Shown piece after piece: positions 36,885-44,579 of a stretch of 55,929 nt of DNA (position 1 is the first letter of the stretch; every line of letters begins with the position of its first letter). The translations under genes were made by a program, and so were the position numbers. The DNA is from UBA9676 sp035532275. GTDB taxonomy: Bacteria > Actinomycetota > Actinomycetes > Streptosporangiales > Streptosporangiaceae. Under the pieces are notes generated by a model. That model had not been told where the DNA came from. It saw only the letters and a program-made list of their open reading frames with translations, and searched no databases. The stretch lies in NCBI GenBank assembly GCA_035532275.1, contig DATKRG010000072.1, forward strand, positions 1 through 55,929, written 5' to 3'.

Positions 36885-38035
36885 ATGCGGCTGCCTGGTT
36901 TGCGGGCGACACCACCGATGATGCGCGCTGCCGGGGGCGTGAGCCAGCACCAGGGTTCATCGGGCCGCCAGTCCCACACAGCCATGACGCCGGGGGGCTC
37001 TAGGTCCAGGCCGGTGAACCAGTCCGCGACCTGGTGTGCGGTGGGGTCGCTGATCGGCGCGGTGGATGCGTACGCGGCGCGCAGGCGCTTGATCAGGGCT
37101 GGGTCGGTGCCGGTGGATGTGCCGCAGGAGAGCACCAGGTAGCTGCCGGGAGCCATGAACGCCGTGAACGCGGCCACGGCGGTGCTGGCCTCGGCTAGGT
37201 CCAGGAAGTGCAGCACCGAGGCGAGCAGGACGCAGATGGGCCGGCGGAAGTCGATCAGGGCACGCAGGGTGGCATCGGCCAGGATCGGAGCGGGGCGGCG
37301 CAGGTCGCCTGCTACGACGGCGACGCCTGGCCCATCGGCCAGCAGGGCGCGGGCGTGGGCCAGCACCACCGGATCGTTGTCGACGTATGCAGTGCAGGCT
37401 GCCGGATTCGCGTGCCGGGCGATCTCATGGACGTTGGGCGAGGTGGGTAAGCCGACGCCGACGTCGATGAACTGGGTGACGCCCTGGGCGGCGACGTGGC
37501 GCACCGCGCGCGCCACAAACGCCCGGTTGGCGCGGGCTACCTGGGTGACCTCGGGAAATTCAGCGAGCACGTCATCGGCGGCGTCCCGGTCGGCGGCGAA
37601 ATGGTCTTTCCCATCTAGCCAGTAATCGTAGATGCGGGCGATATTCGGGCCGCCGGATTCCGGGCCTAGGTGTGGTGTCTGCCCGTGGTCTGCCGTTAGT
37701 GCGGCACTTGTGCTGGGCAGCGCAGCGGTCACCATTTGATCCGGGCCGCTCAGAGCAAGGGCGATCTTGGCTGCGGCGCCGTGCGCGTCGTCGGTCAGAG
37801 CGATGCGCTCTGCCCAACTCCACCAGTACCAGCCGTGCGCTGCATAGACGTCTTCTCCCTTGGCCGTGTGACGGCTGGTGACAGTCAGGCACGCTCTGCG
37901 GCCTTCCCCGGTGACCAGGGTGATGACGAAGTCGCGAGGGTCCAGCGTGGCGGCAAGGTTTTCCAGTGCGCGCAGCGTGCTCCCGCTAGCCGCAGGCGGG
38001 CTGGCGTGTGTGGGCTGGGTGTGGCTGTCGTCCAT
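36881..38035 (-). CDS. DUF574 SAM-dependent methyltransferase with extra N-terminal domain
   Basis: A 384-residue protein. The C-terminal 265 residues are a DUF574 (Methyltransf_19) domain: PNIARIYDYWLDGKDHFAADRDAADDVL, QFIDVGVGLPTSPNVHEIA (SAM site), VDNDPVVLAHARALLAD and CVLLASVLHFL. The first 110 residues (LRALENLAATLDPRDFVITLVTGEGRRACLTVT to YWWSWAERIALTDDAHGAAAKIA) form a separate domain that in other actinobacteria appears to exist as a stand-alone small protein. The fusion is unusual for DUF574 proteins, normally about 270 residues. ATG 38035 has no clear ribosome site. It follows an XRE gene on the same strand. Confidence 0.8.
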   Translation of the reverse strand: MDDSHTQPTHASPPAASGSTLRALENLAATLDPRDFVITLVTGEGRRACLTVTSRHTAKGEDVYAAHGWYWWSWAERIALTDDAHGAAAKIALALSGPDQMVTAALPSTSAALTADHGQTPHLGPESGGPNIARIYDYWLDGKDHFAADRDAADDVLAEFPEVTQVARANRAFVARAVRHVAAQGVTQFIDVGVGLPTSPNVHEIARHANPAACTAYVDNDPVVLAHARALLADGPGVAVVAGDLRRPAPILADATLRALIDFRRPICVLLASVLHFLDLAEASTAVAAFTAFMAPGSYLVLSCGTSTGTDPALIKRLRAAYASTAPISDPTAHQVADWFTGLDLEPPGVMAVWDWRPDEPWCWLTPPAARIIGGVARKPGSRM

Positions 38036-38113
38036 GAGGGTGACGGTAGAACGGCCCGCAGTGCCTGGACAATGACAGTTGGAATAGCGGCTTTCCAGAA
38101 CTGCCACGCACTG

Positions 38114-39295
38114 TTAGAGAGGGATATTCATCACGTCGGCGAGGTTGCGCATTTCAGGTGTGAGCTTGCGGCGGCGGTCGATTATCCTGCCGAGGATGTC
38201 GCGGCCGTAGCGCTGCTGGACGAGCCATTCCGGCGCGCGTGCGCGGACCTCCTGCAAGATCGCGAAGGCTTCGGTGTAGTCACGGAGCATGGTCTTGGCG
38301 TTGGCGATGTCGAGCCTGTGCCGGAGCCTGCTTACCAGCTGCGGGTACGGGACTTCGCCGGGGAGTGAGTCGGCGATCGACAGGCATAGATCGGGCTGGC
38401 GCATGATGACGCGTGATTCGGCACGTATGTAAGCGACGGTGACGGGACCGAAGACGCATTGGCTGTTGGGGTGGCGGCGGACCTCGTGGCCGATGCGGGC
38501 TGCCGCTGCGGTGGCCAGCTGGAGCGCGTCTTCAGCCTCTCCGGGGCAGTTATCCCGGATTGCCGCGTTGGTCATGTTCAGCAGGAACCGGCCCCACAGG
38601 ATGAGTTCGAGTACCGTGGCGCGCGAGAATCGCGGCTCGGTTTCGTCTGCCCAGCGGGCAGCGAACTGCCTGGCCTCAGCGAGCCTGCCCTGCCGCAGGT
38701 AGAGCCACAGCATGGTGTCGGCTGCCGCTGCGGCGTCGAGCCGGTGTTCGCCGGCGGCGTCTATGGCGCGCAGCAGCGTTAGCTCGGCGATGGCGAACTG
38801 GCGTGTCTGGGTGAGCAGGTAGCCGGTGGTGTTGAGGATGCTGGACTGTATCTGGCGTGTCTCTGGCCCGGGGGCGAGGGCATCGGCGTCGCGCAGCAGT
38901 TTTGGCAGGACCTCTTTGACGGTTGAGTACTGGTGGGATGCCAGCGCGGGGGACAGCGCTTGGAGTGCCTCACGTGTGCCTGACGGGCTGGGTTCTTCGT
39001 CGGGGTGGGGTATCCGCCCGGCGAGCGCCTTGTGGACTTCCTGCCAGTCTGCGGCGGTGGCTGGGGGTGCCTCTTCGGCCCGCTCGGGCTGGACCATCAG
39101 CATTGTGGTGGGCACGCGCAGCGCACTAGCCAGTTTGTGTGCCGTCTCCAGGCGCACGTCGTCCCGCTCGCCTTGCTCCAGTTTGGTGACGAGGGAGACC
39201 GAGACGCCGGACAGGTCTGCTAGCTCGCGCTGGGTTAAGCCGCGCCGTTTGCGGATGTCACGGAGCCTGTCACCGAGGGTCTGCGCCTGGTTCAC
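38114..39295 (-). CDS. XRE-family regulator with C-terminal TPR-like region
   Basis: A 393-residue protein. Residues about 8-65 form a helix-turn-helix (LGDRLRDIRKRRGLTQRELADLSGVSVSLVTKLEQGER); the rest is helical, with repeated motifs typical of TPR-like bundles (ILNTTGYLLTQTRQFAIAELTLLRAIDAA, ADTMLWLYLRQGRLAEARQFAARW). Such orphan regulators are common in actinomycetes and often act with a small partner gene downstream; here the downstream genes are the DUF574 protein and two small proteins. GTG 39295 is the start. Confidence 0.85.
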   Translation of the reverse strand: MNQAQTLGDRLRDIRKRRGLTQRELADLSGVSVSLVTKLEQGERDDVRLETAHKLASALRVPTTMLMVQPERAEEAPPATAADWQEVHKALAGRIPHPDEEPSPSGTREALQALSPALASHQYSTVKEVLPKLLRDADALAPGPETRQIQSSILNTTGYLLTQTRQFAIAELTLLRAIDAAGEHRLDAAAAADTMLWLYLRQGRLAEARQFAARWADETEPRFSRATVLELILWGRFLLNMTNAAIRDNCPGEAEDALQLATAAAARIGHEVRRHPNSQCVFGPVTVAYIRAESRVIMRQPDLCLSIADSLPGEVPYPQLVSRLRHRLDIANAKTMLRDYTEAFAILQEVRARAPEWLVQQRYGRDILGRIIDRRRKLTPEMRNLADVMNIPL

Positions 39296-39481
39296 TGGGT
39301 GGCCTGCTTCCTAGCCTGATGCCTGCATGCCAGGCTACCCGCATGGCCGCTGCCTGCCCGGCTGGCCTGACCATGGTTCAGGTTCCCCGCAAGCCGGCCC
39401 TCCGTGTCTGCTGTGGTTTCGGCCTGTGCTGTCGCGCTGGTTCCGCGTCAGCTTGGTGTCCTGCCTGTGCGTTTGGTGATT

Positions 39482-39500
39482 GTGCCCCCGCGTAGCGGGG
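39482..39500 (-). terminator. Compact GC hairpin after the DUF6941-like gene
   Basis: GCCCCCGC (39482-39489) pairs perfectly with GCGGGGGC (39493-39500) across GTA, 80 bp after the stop of the DUF6941-like gene on the minus strand and before the XRE start. It would separate the two transcription units. Confidence 0.65.
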
Positions 39501-39579
39501 GCCTTGGGTCGGACCTCCAGGGTAAGAAAGGGGCTGCGGGGGGAACCTCCCTTAGGACGATCTGTTATAGGCGCCGTGA

Positions 39580-40080
39580 TCATTCACCAGGACCACGTGG
39601 AACAGGTTGCCCAGCGCTCACCACCATCGGAACCTGGAATGCCCGCATCCGGTAGGTCGCGATCTGCTGGTTGTCGAGCCAGAGGACCAGGTGGTAAGCA
39701 CCGGGGGCGGGTATCTGAACGTTGGGGATCGTCACCCCGAACGGGGCGATGTTCGCTTCACCGAATTCTGCATCGCGGCTGGGGACCGTACGGAATCCTC
39801 CCTCAACGCGTACCGGCAGTTCCTGGTTCTCGGGACCTCGCAGCCCGATACGGAACAGATGGTTCTGCATGGTGTCCTGGAAGGGTATCTGCAGCACCGC
39901 CCCTATCCCCAGGGTGGCCAGGGTCGCGGGGAAGACGGGGAACCGCAGCAAGTTGAAGAACCCGCCGTTCACGTACATCTTGTTCTCGGAGACGGCGACG
40001 TGGTCTGCGGCGAAGAACGCCAAGACCGATGTGCGGGTGATGGCTTCCGGCGTGTCCGGGACTGAGGCCCTGTCTGTCAT
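39580..40080 (-). CDS. DUF6941-like hypothetical protein
   Basis: A 166-residue protein beginning MTDRASVPDTPEAITRTSVLAFFAADHVAVSENKMYVNGGFFNLLRFP. The strand-rich body (ATLGIGAVLQIPFQDTMQNHLFRIGL, PNVQIPAPGAYHLVLWLDNQQIATYRMRAFQVP) matches proteins annotated DUF6941, of unknown function, many of them on phages or mobile elements. ATG 40080 lies inside a perfect 9-bp inverted repeat and has no ribosome site, implying a leaderless or autoregulated message. It is divergent from a toxin-antitoxin-like pair. Confidence 0.65.
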   Translation of the reverse strand: MTDRASVPDTPEAITRTSVLAFFAADHVAVSENKMYVNGGFFNLLRFPVFPATLATLGIGAVLQIPFQDTMQNHLFRIGLRGPENQELPVRVEGGFRTVPSRDAEFGEANIAPFGVTIPNVQIPAPGAYHLVLWLDNQQIATYRMRAFQVPMVVSAGQPVPRGPGE

Positions 40081-40104
40081 ACAGACAGGGTACGCTGTGT
40101 ATGA
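40068..40104. promoter_or_regulatory. Overlapping palindromic operators in a 25-bp divergent gap
   Basis: CCCTGTCTG-TCATA-CAGACAGGG (40068-40090) is a perfect 9-bp inverted repeat centred on the start codon of the DUF6941-like gene. Overlapping it, GTCATACA (40077-40084) and TGTATGAC (40097-40104) form a second perfect 8-bp pair. Only 25 bp separate the two start codons, so each promoter must extend into the opposite coding region, and a bound protein would block both. Confidence 0.7.
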
Positions 40105-40105
40105 C

Positions 40106-40477
40106 ATGAGATCAAGTGGAGCGCTGGTGCTGGACATCTACCGCTACGAGGTCATCGACTGGGACGATCCGGAGATCGATCCCGACCCCAAGACCAATAA
40201 CCTGCTGCACTGCCAGCAGGCAGATCACCTTGGCGCGCAGGCAGAGCTGATCGTGTACGAACTGCTCTGCGGAATCTGGGCAGAGGTCAGGTTCAAGTCG
40301 CTATCCGCGCAGTACTGCGTGGTGGGGGTGGCGCTCTCGAGCATCTGGCTCGTACTGTTTGAGGATTCATACAAGCGTGGTGACTGGCTACGGCCAGTAA
40401 CCGGATGGCTAGCCGAGCGTGCGGAGATACATGAGTGGGAAGAAGCAACAGGGGAGACGTGGAAGGGGAAGCGATGA
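40106..40477 (+). CDS. Hypothetical protein, first gene of a toxin-antitoxin-like pair
   Basis: A 123-residue protein beginning MRSSGALVLDIYRYEVIDWDDPEIDPDP. It contains LLHCQQADHLGAQAELIVYELLCGIWAEVRF, a hydrophobic strand YCVVGVALSSIWLVLFEDSY and a Trp/Glu-rich tail. No known family is recognised. Its stop overlaps the start of a ribbon-helix-helix gene (ATGA), the layout of many toxin-antitoxin modules with toxin first. Base composition is less GC-rich than the flanks, suggesting transfer. The toxin role is inferred from the arrangement only. Confidence 0.6.
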   Translation: MRSSGALVLDIYRYEVIDWDDPEIDPDPKTNNLLHCQQADHLGAQAELIVYELLCGIWAEVRFKSLSAQYCVVGVALSSIWLVLFEDSYKRGDWLRPVTGWLAERAEIHEWEEATGETWKGKR

Positions 40478-40767
40478 GCGTTGACCGCCCGCAGGGTCTC
40501 ATTGAGGGTTCTGGTCGTCGCGGCGAGCCTCGCCGGTTGGACCAGATGGTCTCTGCGCGGCTTGACCCAACCCTAGTTGCTGCGCTGAAGAAGCTCGCCG
40601 CGAAGCGCGGCATGTCGCTAAGTGATGTGCTTAGGGAGGCGGCCCTCCTGTTGCTAGCTCGCGAGGAGGCCTCAAATTTGATCACGTTCGAGGTAAGCGT
40701 TACGAACGAGCACCTGGGGGGCGTTGTACACGAATCGATCCGCCAGGACATCGAAATTGCTGTCTGA
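40474..40767 (+). CDS. Ribbon-helix-helix (CopG/Arc-like) protein, putative antitoxin
   Basis: A 97-residue protein; ATG 40474 overlaps the previous stop. The segment RLDQMVSARLDPTLVAALKKLAAKRGMSLSDVLREAALLLLAREE has the beta-strand, helix, helix pattern of ribbon-helix-helix DNA-binding proteins. A C-terminal tail (ITFEVSVTNEHLGGVVHESIRQDIEIAV) could bind a partner protein. It would be expected to bind the palindromes at 40068-40104 and repress its own operon. Confidence 0.7.
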   Translation: MSVDRPQGLIEGSGRRGEPRRLDQMVSARLDPTLVAALKKLAAKRGMSLSDVLREAALLLLAREEASNLITFEVSVTNEHLGGVVHESIRQDIEIAV

Positions 40768-41328
40768 CTCGGCCGTCTGCACGAGTCGCTATCAGTGACC
40801 ACGTGGCAGCGGCTGGGTACTCATCAGCTCGGTGTGCTCGCGGTCGGCTCGGTGTCCCTGCTCGGGCACCCGTGCGGGCTGTGGTTCAGCCAGTCGGGAA
40901 ACCGTGAGCAATCTCGGCCCACAACGTGCAACCGGCTAAGGCTCCGGGAGGCGGTAGGTCACGAGGGGTACCACCTGGCATGAGGCGATACCACCCGCCT
41001 CCTTGGTCCACGTCGGCGGCTCGCCTGGGTGGTCATGGGCTGGCCGACGGGGCGCGCCCTGTTCTTGGTCCTGGTTCTGGACGAGGTGCAGGGTCCGTGG
41101 GGGCCGGGACCGCCGCCTGGGCCAGGGTGGGTGGGTGGGCCGCTGTCCTGGGTGGTGTGGTTCCTCGTGGCTGGGGCAACGCGGGAGCGTGTGGATGTGC
41201 TCCCGCGTTGCCCCGGGCTTGTCTTCTCCTTGTCGCTAGACTCTTGTGGGTGGCGTTCCTGGCGGGTGTCTCATAGCTGGGTGGTCCACTCGATGACCAG
41301 CCGTCGTGCCTGGTCGGCGGGGCTGGGG
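40768..41328. other. Gene-free stretch, candidate noncoding RNA locus
   Basis: About 560 bp without a supported gene. GGAGGCGG (40947-40954) can pair with CCGCCTCC (40995-41002). A G/T-rich plus strand follows and ends in the strong hairpin at 41173-41214. That a terminator-like stem stands 400 bp from any upstream gene suggests an untranslated transcript between about 40900 and 41215; no known RNA family is recognised. Confidence 0.35.
41173..41214 (+). terminator. Very strong hairpin, 16-bp perfect stem
   Basis: GGGGCAACGCGGGAGC (41173-41188) and GCTCCCGCGTTGCCCC (41199-41214) are exact complements around a 10-base loop, followed by GGGCTTGTCTTCT on the plus strand. This is the strongest terminator-like structure in the window. 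On the plus strand the nearest gene ends 406 bp upstream; on the minus strand it follows the MMPL gene by about 175 bp and may serve that gene. Confidence 0.7.
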
Positions 41329-41379
41329 TTTCGGATTCTCTGCGTGCCCCTTGGAGCATGAAACCCAGTCGCGATCATG
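41329..41379 (-). repeat. Right copy of the 51-bp inverted repeat
   Basis: The minus strand carries CATGATCG, TGGGTTTCATGC and GAATCCGAAA in the same order and spacing as 35930-35980. It ends 10 bp before the stop of the MMPL gene. Together the two copies enclose 5.35 kb of accessory genes. Confidence 0.7.
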
Positions 41380-41389
41380 AATACCGGGC

Positions 41390-43570
41390 CTACCTCACCG
41401 CTTCCGGGGTCCGGGTGGGGGTCGCTGCGAGGCCGCTGTCCTCGCGGAGGCCGTAGCGGGCGTAGAGCCGGCGCAGCGGCCGCGGTGCCCACCAGTTGGC
41501 CCGGCCCAGCAGCCGCATGGTGGCCGGCACCAGCAGCACCCGGATGATGGTGGCGTCCACCACCAGCGCGATGATCATGCCGACGCCCATCAGCTTGATG
41601 AACGTGATGCCCGACGCGGAGAACGCGCCGACCACGATCACCAGCAGCAGCGCCAGGCTGGTGATGATGCCGCCGGTGCGCTGCAGCCCGCCCGCCACCG
41701 CCGCGGTGTTGTCGCCGGTCACGTCGTAGCGCTCACGGACCCGCGACAGCAGGAACACCTCGTAGTCCATGGACAGCCCGAAGATGATCGCCAGCATCAG
41801 GACCGGCATGGTCGGGTCGATCGTGCCGGTGGGCGTGAAGTGCAGCAGCCCGGACAGGTGGCCCTCCTGGAAGATCCACACGATCGCGCCGAACGTCGCC
41901 GTCAGCGACAAGATGTTCATCACGATCGCCTTGACCGGCAGCACCACCGACCCGAAGGCCAGGAACAGCAGGATGAACGTGGCGAGCGCGACCACCAGCG
42001 CCATCCAGGGCAGCGTGTGGCCGAGGCTGGCCAGCTCGTCCACCAGTTGCGCCGTCGCACCGCCGACGTAGACCCGCGCCCCGGCCGGCGGTGGTACCGC
42101 GCGCACCCGCGACACCAGCGCCCGCGCCGCCGCGGACTCAGGATTGGCCGCATAACGCAGATCCACCCGGGCCACCGTGCCTGCCACGCCGGTGACCTGC
42201 CCGGCGATGACACCCGGGACGTGGTCCAGCCGGGTCAGGTAGGCGCCCAGGGCGGCCCGCTGCGCCGGGGCACCCGCGGGCCCGGCGAGCTTGATCACAG
42301 CCTCGATCGCGGTGGTGGCGTTGGCCGGGAAGTCACGCGCCAGGGTCTGCGAGACCACCCGCGGGGCGGCGGTGGCTGGCAGGGCACGGGCGTCGGTGCC
42401 GCCCCAGGTGATGTGGCGGAACGGGGCGCCGAGGGCGAGCAGCACCACGACGATCACGGCCACGTAGGCGACCGGGCGGCGCATCACGCTGCGCCCGATG
42501 CGGTACCAGGCGCCGCTGGCCTCGTCGGCCGGCGGCTGGTGCACGGACCTGCGGATCCGCAGCGCGTTGACCCGGTGGCCGAGCACGGCGAGCAGGGCCG
42601 GCATGACGGTCAGCGCGGCCAGCATGTCCACCGCGACGGTGGCGACACCGCCGTAGCCCATCGAGCGCAGGAACATCTCCGGGAACAGCATCAGGCTGGC
42701 CAGGGCGACGGCCACCGTGACCCCGGACACGGCGACCGTCCGGCCGGCCGTGGCCACGGTCCGGGCGAGAGCGTCCTCCACCGTGGGCTGGCTGCGCAGC
42801 TCCTCCCGGAAGCGGGCGACCATGAACAGCCCGTAGTCGATGGCCAGGCCCAGGCCCAGGATCGTGGTGATGTTGACGGAGTAGATGGACACGTCGGTGA
42901 CCAGGGTCAGCAGCCGCAGCGCGGTGAAGGAGCCGAGGATGGCCATGCCGCCGATCGCCAGCGGCAGGCTGGCGGCGGCCAGGCTGCCGAAGATCACCAG
43001 CAGCAGGATCAGCAGCACCGGCATGGAGATGCCTTCGGCGCGGCCGATGTCGGAGGTGACCTGCTTGCTGATCGCCTGCTCGGTCGGGATCTGCCCGCCT
43101 GCCTGGACGGTCAGGCCCCGGACGGCGAGGCCGCCGCTGATGGCCTGGTAGGTCTTCATCTGGGCGGCGTCGGTGCCGCCGGCCAGCCGGAGCACCGCGT
43201 ACGTCTCGTGACCGCCGGCGCCGGCGGCCAGCGGTGACCCGGTGGACCAGTAGGTCTGGTACGAGGTGACCTTGCCCGCCGGCAGCGCGGCCAGGCTGGC
43301 GGTCACCGCGGACCGGTAGCCCGGGTCGCGCACGGTCAGGTGCTGGCTCCGGTAGAGCACGACGACGTCGGCGGTGTCGCGGCCGAATGCCCGCTGCGCC
43401 AGCGCGCTCGCCTGCTGGCTCTGGCTGCCGGGGGCGGTGAAGCCGCCGCCGGACTGGAGCCTGCCGAAAACGCCGGTCCCCCACACCGCGCCGGCGGCCA
43501 TGGCCACCGCCGCTACCAGCAGGACCAGGCGCCGGCGGCGGTACATGACACGTCCCCATGCCTCGAACAT
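41390..43570 (-). CDS. MMPL/RND-family exporter
   Basis: A 726-residue membrane protein with about 12 helices and two large external loops, the layout of actinobacterial MMPL transporters that export lipids or drugs with proton motive force. ATG 43570 has GGAGG five bases upstream. Key segments are the head MFEAWGRVMYRRRRLVLLVAAVAM, DYGLFMVARFREEL (helix 4 proton-relay region), VLMLAIIFGLSMDYEVFLLSRVRERY in the second half (the repeated Asp-Tyr motif) and VDATIIRVLLVPATMRLLG. The divergent TetR gene 180 bp away and the operator-like repeats between them suggest ligand-induced expression. Confidence 0.93.
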   Translation of the reverse strand: MFEAWGRVMYRRRRLVLLVAAVAMAAGAVWGTGVFGRLQSGGGFTAPGSQSQQASALAQRAFGRDTADVVVLYRSQHLTVRDPGYRSAVTASLAALPAGKVTSYQTYWSTGSPLAAGAGGHETYAVLRLAGGTDAAQMKTYQAISGGLAVRGLTVQAGGQIPTEQAISKQVTSDIGRAEGISMPVLLILLLVIFGSLAAASLPLAIGGMAILGSFTALRLLTLVTDVSIYSVNITTILGLGLAIDYGLFMVARFREELRSQPTVEDALARTVATAGRTVAVSGVTVAVALASLMLFPEMFLRSMGYGGVATVAVDMLAALTVMPALLAVLGHRVNALRIRRSVHQPPADEASGAWYRIGRSVMRRPVAYVAVIVVVLLALGAPFRHITWGGTDARALPATAAPRVVSQTLARDFPANATTAIEAVIKLAGPAGAPAQRAALGAYLTRLDHVPGVIAGQVTGVAGTVARVDLRYAANPESAAARALVSRVRAVPPPAGARVYVGGATAQLVDELASLGHTLPWMALVVALATFILLFLAFGSVVLPVKAIVMNILSLTATFGAIVWIFQEGHLSGLLHFTPTGTIDPTMPVLMLAIIFGLSMDYEVFLLSRVRERYDVTGDNTAAVAGGLQRTGGIITSLALLLVIVVGAFSASGITFIKLMGVGMIIALVVDATIIRVLLVPATMRLLGRANWWAPRPLRRLYARYGLREDSGLAATPTRTPEAVR

Positions 43571-43589
43571 CGGCCCCTCCACCGCTAGA

Positions 43590-43650
43590 CTGTTACCAGT
43601 TGTTCACATTGGTAAACGATGTAAACTGCAAACAGTGTTAACTTCGCATA
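43590..43650. promoter_or_regulatory. Cluster of TetR-type half-sites between MMPL and TetR genes
   Basis: Within an AT-rich 50-bp patch the half-sites GTTACC, GTTCAC, GGTAAAC, TGTAAAC and GTTAAC occur in alternating orientation; GTTCAC-ATTG-GTAAAC is a near-perfect dyad. The position covers the expected promoters of both divergent genes. The adjacent TetR protein is the likely binder. Confidence 0.55.
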
Positions 43651-43750
43651 CGTCGTTCACGGTTGTCAAGCCCGTTGCGGGCGAGCCATTGTGGGCGAAC
43701 CCGGCGGAGCGAGCCGGCGGGGGCGAGCCCGTCCAGGAGAGGAGGCCGGC

Positions 43751-44491
43751 GTGGTGCAGGCAGCGAGCCGCCGCGACCGCGTGCGGGCCGCGACCACCGG
43801 CGAGATCAAGCAGACCGCACGGCGCATTCTGGTGGCCGAGGGGCCGGAGGCTGTCTCGCTGCGGGCGATCGCGCGCGAGATGGGGATGACCGCGCCCGCC
43901 CTGTACCGGTACTTCGGCAGCCACGAGGACCTGATCAAGCACGTTGTCGCCGACATCTTCGAGGAGATCGCCGACGACATCCACGCCGCGATCGTCGCGG
44001 CCGGCGTGGCGAGCGGCGGGGACATGGCGGCCAAGCTCGTCGCCGCCTGCGGTGAGTTCCGCCGCTGGTCGCTGGGCCACAAGCAGGAGTTCGGCCTGCT
44101 GTTCGGCAGCCCGCTGCCCGGCCTGGAAGGCGTGCACGACGACGTGGTCGACGCCTGCGCACAGAAGTTCAGCGGCACGTTCTTCGCGCTGTTCCTGGAG
44201 CTGTGGCGGCATCGGCCTTTCCCCATCCCGGCCGACGATGAGATCGAACCCGGCCTGCGGGCGCAGCTGGCCCACTACCGGGACGCGCTCGGGGTGGACC
44301 TCCCGCTCGGCGCGGGCCTGACCTTCCTGCGCTGCTGGGTCCGCCTGTACGGCATGGTCAGCCTGGAGGTGTTCGGCCACCTGCGGTTCGCGCTGGACGA
44401 CGCGGCCGCCATGTTCGACATCACCCTTGGCGAACTGGCCGACCTGGTCGGCCTGGAGTCCACCGGCGACCGGGATCGCTCCCCCGCATAG
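43751..44491 (+). CDS. TetR/AcrR-family regulator of the MMPL exporter
   Basis: A 246-residue repressor. GTG 43751 has AGGAGG five bases upstream. The DNA-binding domain reads IKQTARRILVAEGPEAVSLRAIAREMGMTAPALYRYFGSHEDLIKHV. The C-terminal domain contains FRRWSLGHKQEFGLLFGSPLPGLEG, a pattern common to actinobacterial TetR proteins with a WHG-like C-terminal domain. It is divergent from the MMPL gene, and its stop lies in a bidirectional terminator. Confidence 0.9.
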   Translation: MVQAASRRDRVRAATTGEIKQTARRILVAEGPEAVSLRAIAREMGMTAPALYRYFGSHEDLIKHVVADIFEEIADDIHAAIVAAGVASGGDMAAKLVAACGEFRRWSLGHKQEFGLLFGSPLPGLEGVHDDVVDACAQKFSGTFFALFLELWRHRPFPIPADDEIEPGLRAQLAHYRDALGVDLPLGAGLTFLRCWVRLYGMVSLEVFGHLRFALDDAAAMFDITLGELADLVGLESTGDRDRSPA

Positions 44492-44552
44492 CACGGGTTT
44501 GGGTCGTTTCCCCGCCCGGTTTGCCCGGTATGGGGTGACCAAACCCGTGCTA
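44489..44552. terminator. Bidirectional terminator between TetR and aldo/keto reductase genes
   Basis: TAGCACGGGTTTGG (44489-44502) and CCAAACCCGTGCTA (44539-44552) are perfect 14-bp arms; the first includes the stop codon of the TetR gene. It lies between two convergent genes and could serve both. Confidence 0.7.
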
Positions 44553-44579
44553 CGCCGGTGCGGGGCAGCCTGAGCGGCC

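Noticed and set aside
41029..41361. A 110-residue Trp/Gly/Pro-rich frame in the gene-free stretch
   Set aside because: It runs straight through the strong hairpin at 41173-41214 and the right inverted repeat, and composition explains it.
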